A stretch of DNA of 64,000 nt from Actinobacteria bacterium OV320 (lineage in GTDB: Bacteria > Actinomycetota > Actinomycetes > Streptomycetales > Streptomycetaceae): contig LJCX01000026.1 of the NCBI GenBank assembly GCA_001298545.1, positions 744,001 through 808,000 of the forward strand. The letters are read 5' to 3'. Shown piece by piece: positions 51,087 through 60,132 of this stretch. Position numbers and translations under genes: made by a program. The notes under the pieces were generated by a model. That model searched no databases and was not told the origin of the DNA. It saw nothing but the letters and a program-made list of their open reading frames with translations. Numbering within the stretch: the first letter of the stretch is position 1; each line of letters begins with the position of its first letter.

Positions 51087-53333
51087 TCACTTCGGCGCAG
51101 TCACCGGCACGCCGAGCGCCCGGGCCAGACCGACCACCGCTTCGTCCAGGCGCTGAAGGTGGCGCAGGACACGGTCGGTCACCCGGCCGTAGCGCGGCGT
51201 TCCCGGCCCGCCCGGCATCAGCAGCGAGGCGATGCTCGGCCCGGTCAGCACCTCGGCGGTGCTCCGCTCGCCCGCCACGCGCGCGGAGATCGCCCCGATG
51301 TTGTGCAGGATGCGCCGCCCGGCGCGGCGCAGCCCCGGGTCCGCCACGATCGATCGCTGCGTCGGCAGCAGCTCGGCCATGGCCGCCAGGGTCCGCGCGT
51401 GGTACGCACAGGTCTCCAGCAGCGCGACGACGTACCGGGCCGTGTCCCGCCGGGTCCGCAACGGCGTGACCGGGTGGGTCAGGGGCTGCGTGGCCGCCCG
51501 CAGATCGGCCAGTGCCTGGTCCAGATCGCGGGCCCGGTCCAGCAGCTCGGCCGGGGGACCGCCGCTCAGCTGCTCCACCGCCGCCTCGGTGACATCGGTC
51601 AGCCGGTCCAGCACGGTCGTCAGCAGCTCGTTCGTCCGCCGGTCGGTGTGCACCGGCAGCACCAGCGCCGCCGCGACGATTCCGCAGGCCGCCCCCAGCG
51701 CGGTCTCCTCCACCCGCAGGATCAGCACCGACATGCTGTAGGTGTGCAGCAGCGTGTACAGCACCCCCAGCGCGGCCGTCACGAAGAACGACATCAGCGT
51801 GTACGACAGCGGCGCCGTGTAGAACATCGCGAACACGCACAGCAGCACCACCGCGAACGCCGTCCACGTGTGGTGGCCGACCACCCCCGCCAGCAGGATG
51901 CCGGCGACCACCCCGAGCACGGTGCCCAGCAGCCGCCGGTAGCCCTTGACCAGGATCTCCCCGGTGGAGGCGGTGTTGATGAACACGATCCAGCAGGTCA
52001 GCACCGCCCAGTACCAGCGGTGCGAGGAGAGCAGCTCGCCGCCGACGATGGCCAGCGACGACCCGACGGCGACCTGCACGGCGGCCCGGGTGGTCGGCCG
52101 CCGCAGCCCCGTCTCCTTCCCGGCCGTGTCGGAGTCCTCGTCCTCCTCGCCCGCACCGATCGCGGCGTCCTCCGCGTCCAGTTCCTCGCGGGAGCGCGCC
52201 GTCTCGGGACTGTCCTCGGACTCGTCCTGCGGCCCGTCGAGCGCGATCCGCAGGCCCAGCACCGCGCGGGCCGCCTCACCGACGCCGCGGAAGACGTCCT
52301 GGACGGCGGGCGACGCCTTCGGCAGGTTCTCCTCGTCCCGGTAGCCGAGCAGCCGGTTGCGGACGTGAGCCGTGGCCGCGCCCTCCGCGACGGAGATCCG
52401 CACCAGCTGCCGCAGGGCCCCCAGATCCCGGCGCAGGGCGGCGAGGGCCTCGTCCCGGACGGGCAGATGGCCGCCCTCCGGCAGCGGCGCGCCCGGCAGG
52501 TGCAGGGTCAGGGTGTCGGCCCGTTCGGCGCTGCGGGCGGTCAGCAGCAGCAGGCCGAGCAGCTCGGCGGCGATCTCGGCGTCGGCGATCCTGCGCTGCA
52601 CCAGCCGGGCCGTCGCCTGGTCCGGAGTGCCCTCGTCCAGCCGGCCCTGGATCAGCATCGCCGTCTCGTGCAGCCGGGCGGTGCCCTCGCGCACATGGGC
52701 CAGCGCTTTCTCCACGTCGTCCGGACCGGCGTCCAGCAGATCGAGCTGGGCGTCCAGCAACTGCGCGAGCCGCGCCCGGAAGGCCCCGCGCAGCCGCTGG
52801 AGGATACCGCTCGGCGTCTGCGGCACCAGCACGAAGCGCGCCAGCGCACTGCACCCGAAGGCGACGGCCAGCACAGCGTAGAACCCCGGCAGGCTCGATG
52901 TGGTGACCCCGACGAACAGGGACAGGAAGTAGACCTGGAAGCCGACAAGACCGAGGGCCGTGCCCCGGTCACCGAACCGGCGGCCGTAGACGGCACAGAA
53001 GATCAGGGCCACGAAGAAGAGGTCACCGGCCACCGTCCGGGAGCTGAGCAGCGCCGCCAGCGACATCGACGCGAACGCCACCGGCAGGCCCAGAGCCAGC
53101 GTGACGGCCTGCCGGTCGCGCTGCTTCTCCCGGATCGCGAACGTGGCGACCATCGCGGCGATGGCCCCCGCCACCAGATGCGAGACGTCCGCGCCCAGCA
53201 GTGAGAGCACGGCCAGCGTGAGGGAGATCGCACCGACCGTGCGCAGCCCGGCCGCCAGCCGCAGCAGCCCGGGGTCGGATGCCGCGATCCGATCCCGCCA
53301 CCGTGCACCCGACGACCGTGCCGCCGCTCTCAC
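51087..53333 (-). CDS. FUSC-family membrane protein (aromatic-acid exporter type)
   Basis: 748 residues. Two halves each have about five to six helices, the first about 30-170 (RTVGAISLTLAVLSLLGADV) and the second about 410-560 (RWYWAVLTCWIVFINTAS, then YKSKYRR-like YRRLLGTVLGVVAG). A cytoplasmic helical stretch and acidic linker lie between them. This matches YccS/AaeB/FUSC proteins, which export aromatic acids or related compounds. GTG 53333. It ends near a convergent hypothetical gene and starts 29 bases downstream of the NADH dehydrogenase stop, so the two are probably co-transcribed. Confidence 0.84.
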   Translation of the reverse strand: MRAAARSSGARWRDRIAASDPGLLRLAAGLRTVGAISLTLAVLSLLGADVSHLVAGAIAAMVATFAIREKQRDRQAVTLALGLPVAFASMSLAALLSSRTVAGDLFFVALIFCAVYGRRFGDRGTALGLVGFQVYFLSLFVGVTTSSLPGFYAVLAVAFGCSALARFVLVPQTPSGILQRLRGAFRARLAQLLDAQLDLLDAGPDDVEKALAHVREGTARLHETAMLIQGRLDEGTPDQATARLVQRRIADAEIAAELLGLLLLTARSAERADTLTLHLPGAPLPEGGHLPVRDEALAALRRDLGALRQLVRISVAEGAATAHVRNRLLGYRDEENLPKASPAVQDVFRGVGEAARAVLGLRIALDGPQDESEDSPETARSREELDAEDAAIGAGEEDEDSDTAGKETGLRRPTTRAAVQVAVGSSLAIVGGELLSSHRWYWAVLTCWIVFINTASTGEILVKGYRRLLGTVLGVVAGILLAGVVGHHTWTAFAVVLLCVFAMFYTAPLSYTLMSFFVTAALGVLYTLLHTYSMSVLILRVEETALGAACGIVAAALVLPVHTDRRTNELLTTVLDRLTDVTEAAVEQLSGGPPAELLDRARDLDQALADLRAATQPLTHPVTPLRTRRDTARYVVALLETCAYHARTLAAMAELLPTQRSIVADPGLRRAGRRILHNIGAISARVAGERSTAEVLTGPSIASLLMPGGPGTPRYGRVTDRVLRHLQRLDEAVVGLARALGVPVTAPK

Positions 53334-53362
53334 GCCGCCGTACTCTCTCCCACGGTCCGACC

Positions 53363-54730
53363 TCAGGCGGTCTCCGACCCGGGCCCCTCGATCTGCGCCC
53401 GCACCTGCTCGGGCGTCAGATAGCTGTCCGTGTACTCGAAGTCCTTCAGCTTCGCCGCCCGGCGCGCCTGGAAGCCGGTGCGCACGAAGTCGTCGCCCGC
53501 GATGGCGTTGAGCGTCCAGTTCGTCAGCACCCGCGCCTTGGCCACCCCCGTGCGCAGCGCCCCCCAGTGGTAGCCGCGGGCCACCGCCTGCGCGGGCAGC
53601 CCCCGCAGTTCGATGCCGAGCGGCTTGGAGACGGCGTCGGTACCGCCGAGGTCGACGACCAGACCGAGGTCCTTGTGCACGTACGGCCGCATCGCCCGGC
53701 CCCTCAGCGTCGCGATGACGTTGTCGGCGACGACCTTGCCCTGCCGCATAGCGTGCTGCGCCGTCGGCGGGCAGATCGCGCCCTGCTCGCCCTTGGCCTC
53801 GTCGGGTACGGCGGCGGCGTCCCCGAGGGCGAACACCCCGTCGTTGCCGGGCAGGTTCATCTCCGCGGCGACGGCGAGCCGCCCGCGGACCGTCTCCGCG
53901 CCGAGGGTCGCGATGAGCGGGCTCGCGACGACGCCCGCCGTCCAGATCAGGGTCCGGGTCGGGATCACCCGCCCGTCGGTGAAGGTGACCTCCTCAGGGC
54001 CCGCCTTGGCGATCGACACGCCCAGCGAGATGTCGATGCCCCGCTTGCGCAGCACCTCCTGCGCGCTGCGCCCGAGCTTGTCTCCGAGCTCCGGCATCAG
54101 CTTGGGCGCGATGTCGATCAGATGCCACTTGATCAGGCTCGGGTCCAGGTTCGGATAGCGCTTGACGGCGTTGTGGGTGAGGAGCTGGAGACAGGCGGCG
54201 GTCTCGGTGCCGGCATAGCCGCCGCCGACGACCACGAACTGGAGCCGCGAGGTGCGCTCGGCGGGGTCGTGGCTGGCGTCGGCGAGGTCGAGCTGGCTGA
54301 TGACGTGGTCGCGGATGTACGCGGCCTCGGCGAGGGTCTTCATCCCGAAGGCGTGCTCGGTCAGCCCCGGGATGTCGAAGGTGCGGGTCACGCTGCCGGG
54401 AGCGAGCACGATGTAGTCGTAGGGCTCGTTGACGATCTCGTCGGTGATCGTCCGGATGACGCAGACCTTCGACTTGAGGTCCACGCCGATGGCGCCGCCC
54501 GGGATGATCCGGGTGCGGTACTTCTTGCTGCGGCGCAGCGAAACGGCGATCGACTGGGGCGTCAGCACCCCTGAGGCGACCTGTGGCAGCAGCGGCAGAT
54601 AGAGCTGGTAGGCGAACGGCGTCACCAGAGTGACGTCGGCCTCCGCGGCGGAGAGCGCGCGTTCCAGACGTCGAACGCACCCCACTCCCGCGAAGCCCGC
54701 GCCCACCACCAGGATCCTGGGTCGTGTCAC
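53363..54730 (-). CDS. Type II NADH dehydrogenase-like FAD oxidoreductase
   Basis: 455 residues. The FAD motif RILVVGAGFAGVGCVRRLE, the NAD motif FVVVGGGYAGTETAACL and the C-terminal VFALGDAAAVPDEAKG mark it as NDH-2-like. It probably passes electrons from NADH to quinone at the membrane, without proton pumping. GTG 54730 is chosen (AAGGG 9 bases upstream); ATG 54739 is immediately adjacent to AAAGGG and so less likely. Divergent from MarR, 237 bases apart. Confidence 0.84.
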   Translation of the reverse strand: MTRPRILVVGAGFAGVGCVRRLERALSAAEADVTLVTPFAYQLYLPLLPQVASGVLTPQSIAVSLRRSKKYRTRIIPGGAIGVDLKSKVCVIRTITDEIVNEPYDYIVLAPGSVTRTFDIPGLTEHAFGMKTLAEAAYIRDHVISQLDLADASHDPAERTSRLQFVVVGGGYAGTETAACLQLLTHNAVKRYPNLDPSLIKWHLIDIAPKLMPELGDKLGRSAQEVLRKRGIDISLGVSIAKAGPEEVTFTDGRVIPTRTLIWTAGVVASPLIATLGAETVRGRLAVAAEMNLPGNDGVFALGDAAAVPDEAKGEQGAICPPTAQHAMRQGKVVADNVIATLRGRAMRPYVHKDLGLVVDLGGTDAVSKPLGIELRGLPAQAVARGYHWGALRTGVAKARVLTNWTLNAIAGDDFVRTGFQARRAAKLKDFEYTDSYLTPEQVRAQIEGPGSETA

Positions 54731-54967
54731 GATGTCCATCCCTTTCTGCGGCTCCAGGCGGTCTGCCCCGACGTCATGCGCGTGCCCCGCCCGCGGGCGT
54801 CTCGCACCTCATCGATCCCACCGCGCCCGGACTGGTTCCGCCAGCCGGGCGAGGCATGCAGACGAACGTTTCTCCTGAGGTCACCGACGTACCCCCCTCA
54901 GGGCCTGTGTACGCCCGTTGCCTTCGGGTAGGCCGTCGTACATGACAATTGCGGAGGCCGGAGGATA

Positions 54968-55465
54968 GTGGCGGTGTGGTGCGCGGACGGCTCCGACGAC
55001 GGCCGCTGGGACAGTCGTCGGACACAGGCCGGGCAACTCGCCGAAGCGGTGGAGAGCCTGGTGGCCTGCTGGCTCATGGCCGCGGAGGAGACCAGACCCC
55101 GGCTGCCCGCTCGGCAGTTGCTGGCGCTGCGGACGGTCAAGAGCCGTCCGAACCTCAACATGACGGCCCTGGCCGAGCACCTGGGCGTCGGTCTGCCCAC
55201 CGCGAGCCGCCTCTGCGACCGGCTCGAGGCCGCCGGGCTGCTGGAGCGGACCGTGCAGCCCAGCGACCGGCGCGAGGTACAGCTCGTGGTGACCGCCTAC
55301 GGACGACGCCTGCTCTCCGACGTCGCCGAGCGCCGGGTACGGCGACTCGCCTCCGTGTTCGAGGGGATGACCCCGGCCCAGCGCACCGCACTGGAACACG
55401 GGCTCTCCGGTTTCCACCAGGCGCACACGTCGAGCCGGGGATCCGAGAACCCGGCGGACGGCTGA
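54968..55465 (+). CDS. MarR family transcriptional regulator
   Basis: 165 residues; GTG 54968 or GTG 54974 (GGAGG upstream). The winged helix is LNMTALAEHLGVGLPTASRLCDRLEAAGLLERTVQPSDRREVQLVVTAYG. MarR proteins sense phenolic or oxidative compounds. The upstream TGACAATTG (about 54943-54951) is a possible half-site that also occurs near the second MarR gene of this window. The stop is 7 bases from the convergent SpoIIE gene. Confidence 0.85.
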   Translation: MAVWCADGSDDGRWDSRRTQAGQLAEAVESLVACWLMAAEETRPRLPARQLLALRTVKSRPNLNMTALAEHLGVGLPTASRLCDRLEAAGLLERTVQPSDRREVQLVVTAYGRRLLSDVAERRVRRLASVFEGMTPAQRTALEHGLSGFHQAHTSSRGSENPADG

Positions 55466-55472
55466 CCGCTCC

Positions 55473-57206
55473 TCAGGCCCCGGGCCGCGGGCGGCTGCCG
55501 AGCCGGCCGCCCGCGGGAGCGCCCACGTGACACAGCAGCAGGCAGACGTCGTCGTCCCGCTCGGAGTCGCTCAGCATCGGGTCCAGGATGCGCTCCGCCG
55601 AACCGTCCAGGTCCGCGTCCAGTTCCTCGGCACGCAGCGAGCCGAGCGCCGCCGCCAGCCGCTCGATGCCCGGGTCTATGCCCTGGGCCCGCCGCTCGAC
55701 CAGCCCGTCGGTGTAGAGCGCCAGCGTGGACCCCGGCTCCAACGGCACCGTGTGGTCGGCGATCTCCTGGTGCAGCGGGATGCCGAGCATCGCCCCCGGT
55801 TTGGCGTCCAGGGTGCGCACCCGCCCGTCCGGGCCGCGCAGCACGGGCGGCGGATGACCCGCCGCCGCCCAGGTCAGCACCGGCTCACCGGGCTGGAAGC
55901 GGGCGATCACGGCCGTGGCGTACAGATCGGGCTGGAGATGGTGCAGGAACATGTGCAGCCGGGTCAGCAGCTCACCCGGACTGCCGCCGTCCACGGCGTA
56001 GGCGCGCAGCGCGGTCCGCAGCTGGCTCATCATCACCGCCGCGTGCAGCCCGTGGCCCGTCACGTCGCCGATGACGGTGATCAGGCTGCCGTCGGGCTGC
56101 CGGAAGGCGTCGTACCAGTCGCCGCCGACGTTCAGCCCGTAGGTCGCCGGCAGATAGCGGGCGGCGAGCCGCAGGCCGGGGCTGGTCGGCAGGTCGGTCA
56201 GCAGGGCGCGCTGGAGGGTCTCGGCGATGTCCCGGTTGTGCTCGAAACGGCGGGCGTTGTCGAGCGCGCCGCCGGCCCGCCGGGTGAGTTCCACGAGCAT
56301 GACAGCGTCGTCCGGGTTCCAGCGCTCGCCGGGCGCGGTCAGCGTCACGACGCCCAGCGGCGCGCTGCGGGTCGGCAGCGGCACGCACAGCAGGGACCGG
56401 CCGGGATGCAGCGCCGACGGCGGCTGGTCGTCCACCCCGGGCAGACCCCCGGGGTGCGCGGCCGCGTACTGCGGCCGTCCGGTGCGGGCCGCGATCACGG
56501 CGGCCGCCGCACGCGGAACGGACGACACCCGCTCGTCCTCGGCGTCGAAGAGCCAGACGTCGGCCGTGCGGGCGTACCGCGGCACCAGCAGCTCGGGCAG
56601 CAGACGGGCGATCTCCTCGTGGTTGAGGGAGGCCGTCAGCGTCGCGCTGGCGTCGGCGAGGAACGTCAGCCTGCGCCGGGCGTCCTCCGCCTCCCGGCGC
56701 GCCGCGTGCTCCGCCGCGAAGGCCTCGCGCTGCGCCCGTCCGGCGGCGTCCAGCTCGGCGTGCAGCGCCAGCACACCCTGGTTGGTCTGGTGCAGCTCCT
56801 CCCGGTGGAAGGCGACGAGCTCCTCCTGCTCGGCCAGTCGCTCCAGCACCAGGGCGGTGTCCTCGTCGGCGCCGAGCAGGGCCTCCCCGAGGGCGGTCGC
56901 GTCACCCGCCGCAGTGTCGCAGACAGGGCCCGCGGCCGGCTCCGGGCAGGAGGCCGTGACGCACCACGGCCGCTCGCCGTCGGCGGGGGAGGGGGAGACC
57001 TCGACCCGCAGCGAGCCCTTCGCCACCGTGAGGACGAACCGCCAGCTCCCGCCCTTGGACAGACACTGGCGCAGCCGCGCGCCGAGGGCGGCGGCCGTCC
57101 GGGTGCGTTCGAGCGGCGGTACACCGTACGCGGCGGCCACCCGCGCGGTGGTGATCCGCGCGCGGGCCGCGTCGCTGACGGTGCTGATCGGCCAGGTGAG
57201 ATTCAT
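55473..57206 (-). CDS. GAF-SpoIIE PP2C phosphatase
   Basis: 577 residues. N-terminal HATPase-like remnant (about 1-100), coiled coil (about 115-170, ERLAEQEELVAFHREELHQ), GAF (about 180-320), then PP2C/SpoIIE with NVGGDWYDAF, VIGDVTGHGLHAAV, ALYTDGLVERR and ERDDDVCLLL. The metal aspartates are intact, so it should dephosphorylate a STAS protein. ATG 57206 overlaps the previous gene's stop by ATGA (57203-57206). It is the last gene of the stressosome operon. Confidence 0.9.
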   Translation of the reverse strand: MNLTWPISTVSDAARARITTARVAAAYGVPPLERTRTAAALGARLRQCLSKGGSWRFVLTVAKGSLRVEVSPSPADGERPWCVTASCPEPAAGPVCDTAAGDATALGEALLGADEDTALVLERLAEQEELVAFHREELHQTNQGVLALHAELDAAGRAQREAFAAEHAARREAEDARRRLTFLADASATLTASLNHEEIARLLPELLVPRYARTADVWLFDAEDERVSSVPRAAAAVIAARTGRPQYAAAHPGGLPGVDDQPPSALHPGRSLLCVPLPTRSAPLGVVTLTAPGERWNPDDAVMLVELTRRAGGALDNARRFEHNRDIAETLQRALLTDLPTSPGLRLAARYLPATYGLNVGGDWYDAFRQPDGSLITVIGDVTGHGLHAAVMMSQLRTALRAYAVDGGSPGELLTRLHMFLHHLQPDLYATAVIARFQPGEPVLTWAAAGHPPPVLRGPDGRVRTLDAKPGAMLGIPLHQEIADHTVPLEPGSTLALYTDGLVERRAQGIDPGIERLAAALGSLRAEELDADLDGSAERILDPMLSDSERDDDVCLLLCHVGAPAGGRLGSRPRPGA

Positions 57207-58309
57207 GGACCATCCGGCGGCGTCGGGGACAGGACGGCCACGGCGGTGTCGTCACGCACCGGGCGGGCGGAACTGCCGGCGTCGCGGACCGTCACGGCGG
57301 CGGTGACGGCGGGGTCGCAGGACAGCAGGCGGGGGTCGACGGGCGGCGCCCAGCGGCTGGGCAGCCCGTCGCTGTGCAGGACGAGTAGACGGTCCGGGGC
57401 CCAGACGGCCTCGGTCTCGGGCAGGCTCGTGGGCCGATGCGCGCCGACTATCCCGGGCCGGGACAGCAGATGGCGCCAGGAGCCGCCCTCGCGCAGCCGC
57501 GCCCCCACATTGCCGACTCCGGCGAACAGCAGCCGTCCGGACCGCAGATCGAGCTGGGCCACCGCGACCGCGGCGCCCCTCGTACCGCGCAGCGCGGTGT
57601 CGAGCAGGCGCAGCAGTTCGGCCGGCGGCAGGTGGGACGAGCGCTGTACCTCGTGGACCGCCGTGGTCGAGGCACGGGCCGCCTCGGGGCCGTGGCCCAG
57701 CCCGTCGGCCAGCATCAGGGTCAGCCGGTCGCCGTCACGGACGCACGTCCAGGCGTCCCCGGAACACGCGGCGCCCCGGAAGGGGATGTTGACGCCACCG
57801 ACCCGCGCGGAGAAAGGGGCGGACGCGCCGGAGGCGTCGTCCCGCGCGGCGGCCCCGGCCTGCCCGGGAGCCGGCTCACGGCGGCCGCGGGTACGGGCCG
57901 GGCCGCCGATCCGGGCCAGCGCGACCGTCCCGCGGCCCGGGACGCTGTGCAGGTCGAAGTCGTCGGCGAGCCGCCGGCAGGTGCCCAGGCCGGCACCCAG
58001 CGAGCCCGCCGTGGAGAACCCGTCGCCCAGGGCGGTGGAGACATCGGCCATGCCCGGCCCGTGGTCGACGGCGGCGACCTGCACGACGAGGCCCCCCGGC
58101 CGTCCGTCCGGCGGGGTGACCGCCTCCACGAGGAGCTGTCCGCCGCGCGCGTGCTTGAGCAGGTTCGTCGCCAGCTCGGTCGCCACCAGGGCGGCGTCGG
58201 CGGTGCGCGACCGGTCCAGGCCCGCCAGCGCCGCCGCGCCCTCCGCAGCCACCCGGGCGTCGCGCACCCGCGTCGAGTCGTGCACCGGGACGTCCCACAC
58301 GTGCGTCAT
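57203..58309 (-). CDS. HATPase-PP2C fusion, RsbT/RsbX-like
   Basis: 368 residues. An anti-sigma-type HATPase domain (about 1-130) has ATELATNLLKHARGG and VDHGPGMADVSTAL. A PP2C domain (about 175-368) follows with LMLADGLGHGPEAARAS, FAGVGNVGAR, VLHSDGLPSRW and VRDDTAVAVL; the metal ligands are present. It matches RsbX-type phosphatases that reset the stressosome. Coupled to the RsbT gene upstream (ATGA, 58306-58309) and to the SpoIIE gene downstream. Confidence 0.88.
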   Translation of the reverse strand: MTHVWDVPVHDSTRVRDARVAAEGAAALAGLDRSRTADAALVATELATNLLKHARGGQLLVEAVTPPDGRPGGLVVQVAAVDHGPGMADVSTALGDGFSTAGSLGAGLGTCRRLADDFDLHSVPGRGTVALARIGGPARTRGRREPAPGQAGAAARDDASGASAPFSARVGGVNIPFRGAACSGDAWTCVRDGDRLTLMLADGLGHGPEAARASTTAVHEVQRSSHLPPAELLRLLDTALRGTRGAAVAVAQLDLRSGRLLFAGVGNVGARLREGGSWRHLLSRPGIVGAHRPTSLPETEAVWAPDRLLVLHSDGLPSRWAPPVDPRLLSCDPAVTAAVTVRDAGSSARPVRDDTAVAVLSPTPPDGP

Positions 58310-58752
58310 CGTGGCTCCTCACGCTGCCGCGGCGGGCGGGCCGCCCAGGAGGTCACCGCGACCGTGGTGCCGACCCCGGGCGTGCTGTCGAGGGAGAACT
58401 CGTGCACCAGACGACGCGCCCCGCCGAGGCCCAGGCCCAGCCCGCCGCCGGAGGTGTAGCCGTCGCTCAGCGCCCGCTCCGGGTCGGCGATGCCCGGACC
58501 CTGGTCCCGGAACGTCAGTCGCAGCCCCTGGGCCCGCCCGTCGCACACGTGCTCCGCGGCCATCTCGCCGCCACCGCCGTACACCAGGGTGTTGCGGGCC
58601 AGTTCGCTGGCCGCGGTGACCAGCTTGGTCTGGTCCACCAGGCCGAAGCCGAGCGCGGCGGCGGCCTGGCGCACGTGCTGGCGCACCCACACCAGGTCCA
58701 GGTCCGAGCGGATCGGCAGGCGGGCCTCGACGCCCGCGACCGTCCCGCTCAC
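58306..58752 (-). CDS. rsbT: RsbT-like switch kinase
   Basis: 148 residues from GTG 58752. A GHKL kinase of RsbT type: VTAASELARNTLVYGGGGEM, RDQGPGIADPERALSDGYTSGGGLGLGLGGARRLV. It should phosphorylate RsbS/RsbR on stress and then leave the stressosome to activate a phosphatase. Overlaps the RsbS gene by GTGA (58749-58752) and the fusion gene by ATGA. Confidence 0.9.
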   Translation of the reverse strand: MSGTVAGVEARLPIRSDLDLVWVRQHVRQAAAALGFGLVDQTKLVTAASELARNTLVYGGGGEMAAEHVCDGRAQGLRLTFRDQGPGIADPERALSDGYTSGGGLGLGLGGARRLVHEFSLDSTPGVGTTVAVTSWAARPPRQREEPR

Positions 58753-59156
58753 CGAGGCTCCCGGCGCGGGCCGCCCGGAGTCGTCATGGCGAGCAGTTCG
58801 AGGGCCGCCTCGGTGTTGAGCGCGGTGCGCAGGCCGGGAAGCGAGAGCCCCAGCTCCACCAGAGTGATCGCCACCGCGGGGCGCATGCCGGCCACCACGG
58901 TCCGCGCGGCCAGCAGCCGGGAACTCGCCGCGATCTCGGCCAGTACACGCCCCAGGAACGAGTCGACGATCTCCACCCCGGAGATGTCGATGACCACGCC
59001 GGTCACCCGGTTGCGGACGATCTGCTCGGCGATGTCCTGCTGGAGCTGCTCCGCCGTACCGTCGTGCAGGTCGCCCTGGAGGGTGATCAGCAGGACGTCG
59101 CCGAGCCGGAGCACCGGCACGTGGGCCGTGCCCGAGAGGGAGAGGTCGTGGTTCAC
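58749..59156 (-). CDS. rsbS: RsbS-like STAS stressosome protein
   Basis: 135 residues, a single STAS domain (VLLITLQGDLHDGTAEQLQQD, then VVIDISGVEIVDSFLGRVLAE). Ser66 in VDSF is the RsbT target. It forms the stressosome core with RsbR. Coupled at both ends to the RsbR and RsbT genes (GTGA overlaps). Confidence 0.9.
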   Translation of the reverse strand: MNHDLSLSGTAHVPVLRLGDVLLITLQGDLHDGTAEQLQQDIAEQIVRNRVTGVVIDISGVEIVDSFLGRVLAEIAASSRLLAARTVVAGMRPAVAITLVELGLSLPGLRTALNTEAALELLAMTTPGGPRREPR

Positions 59157-60052
59157 CGGGGACCAGCACCGCCGGGCGTCGCGAGCACGATGTCGGCGCC
59201 CAGCCGGTTCAGGGCGTACCCCAGGGCGTCGGCGAGGCTCGCCCTGGTCACCACCGTGCCCAGGTCCAGGCCGAGGTGCACGATGGTCTGCGCGATGGCG
59301 GGCCGGATGCCGGAGACGACGCACTCCGCGCCCATCAGCCGGACGGCCGCGACGGTCTTCATCAGGTGCTGCGCCACCAGCGAATCGACCATCGGCACCC
59401 CGGTGATGTCCAGGATCGCGAAGCGGGCCTGCTGATCGACGACCGACTCCAGCAGGGTCTCCATCACGACCTGGCTGCGGGCGCTGTCGAGCGTTCCGAT
59501 GAGCGGTACGGCGACGATGCCGTCCCACAGCCGGATGACGGGGGTGGCGGCCTCGAGCAGCTCCAGGTGCTGCCGGTCGATGAGGGCCTGGCCCTCGCTC
59601 AGCGAGGTCTCCAGGACCACCAGCCGCAGGGTGCCCATGAGCACGGTCAGCAGGGTCGTGCACTCTCTGAGGTGCTCGGGCGTCGCCTCGTGCAGGTCGC
59701 CCACCAGCAGGTTCACCGCGGGCGGACGGAGGCCGTCCACCTCGGTGGACACCTGGCCGGAGGTGAGCCCGAAGCGGGCGCGGGAGGCCACCATCCTGGT
59801 CAGCTGCTCGCGGACCGCGGTGAATCCGGCCGCGTCCGTGTCGGCCACCCGGCCGCTCTCGGCGACCTGGGCGAGCGCGTCGACGACGACCCGGCCCGCC
59901 TCCACCGCCTCGTCCCGCGAGACGGTGAACACCGTGCGGAACAGGGGTTCGTCGGCCCAGCGCTGGGCGATCTGCTCTCGGCGGCGGTGCAGGAACTTCC
60001 CGACGTCGCTCGCCGGCGTGGTGTGCTCTGCCGCCGTTTCGTGCTCCGGCAC
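59153..60052 (-). CDS. rsbR: RsbR-like stressosome sensor
   Basis: 299 residues from GTG 60052 (GGAG 8 bases upstream). The N-terminal RsbRD helical domain (about 15-160, FLHRRREQIAQRWADEPLFRTVF) is the turret sensor. A C-terminal STAS domain (about 170-290) has VPLIGTLDSARSQ and VDSLVAQHL with the phosphorylatable Thr/Ser positions. It starts the five-gene overlapping run RsbR-RsbS-RsbT-fusion-SpoIIE. The ligand is unknown; no globin or PAS fold is seen. Confidence 0.9.
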   Translation of the reverse strand: MPEHETAAEHTTPASDVGKFLHRRREQIAQRWADEPLFRTVFTVSRDEAVEAGRVVVDALAQVAESGRVADTDAAGFTAVREQLTRMVASRARFGLTSGQVSTEVDGLRPPAVNLLVGDLHEATPEHLRECTTLLTVLMGTLRLVVLETSLSEGQALIDRQHLELLEAATPVIRLWDGIVAVPLIGTLDSARSQVVMETLLESVVDQQARFAILDITGVPMVDSLVAQHLMKTVAAVRLMGAECVVSGIRPAIAQTIVHLGLDLGTVVTRASLADALGYALNRLGADIVLATPGGAGPR

Positions 60053-60132
60053 GTGGTTCTCTCCTCTTAAGTCTTTGGTCGGCTTCTCTGTCGCCACCGC
60101 GGGACCGCCGGAGGCGGACGGTGGGCGGCGGA

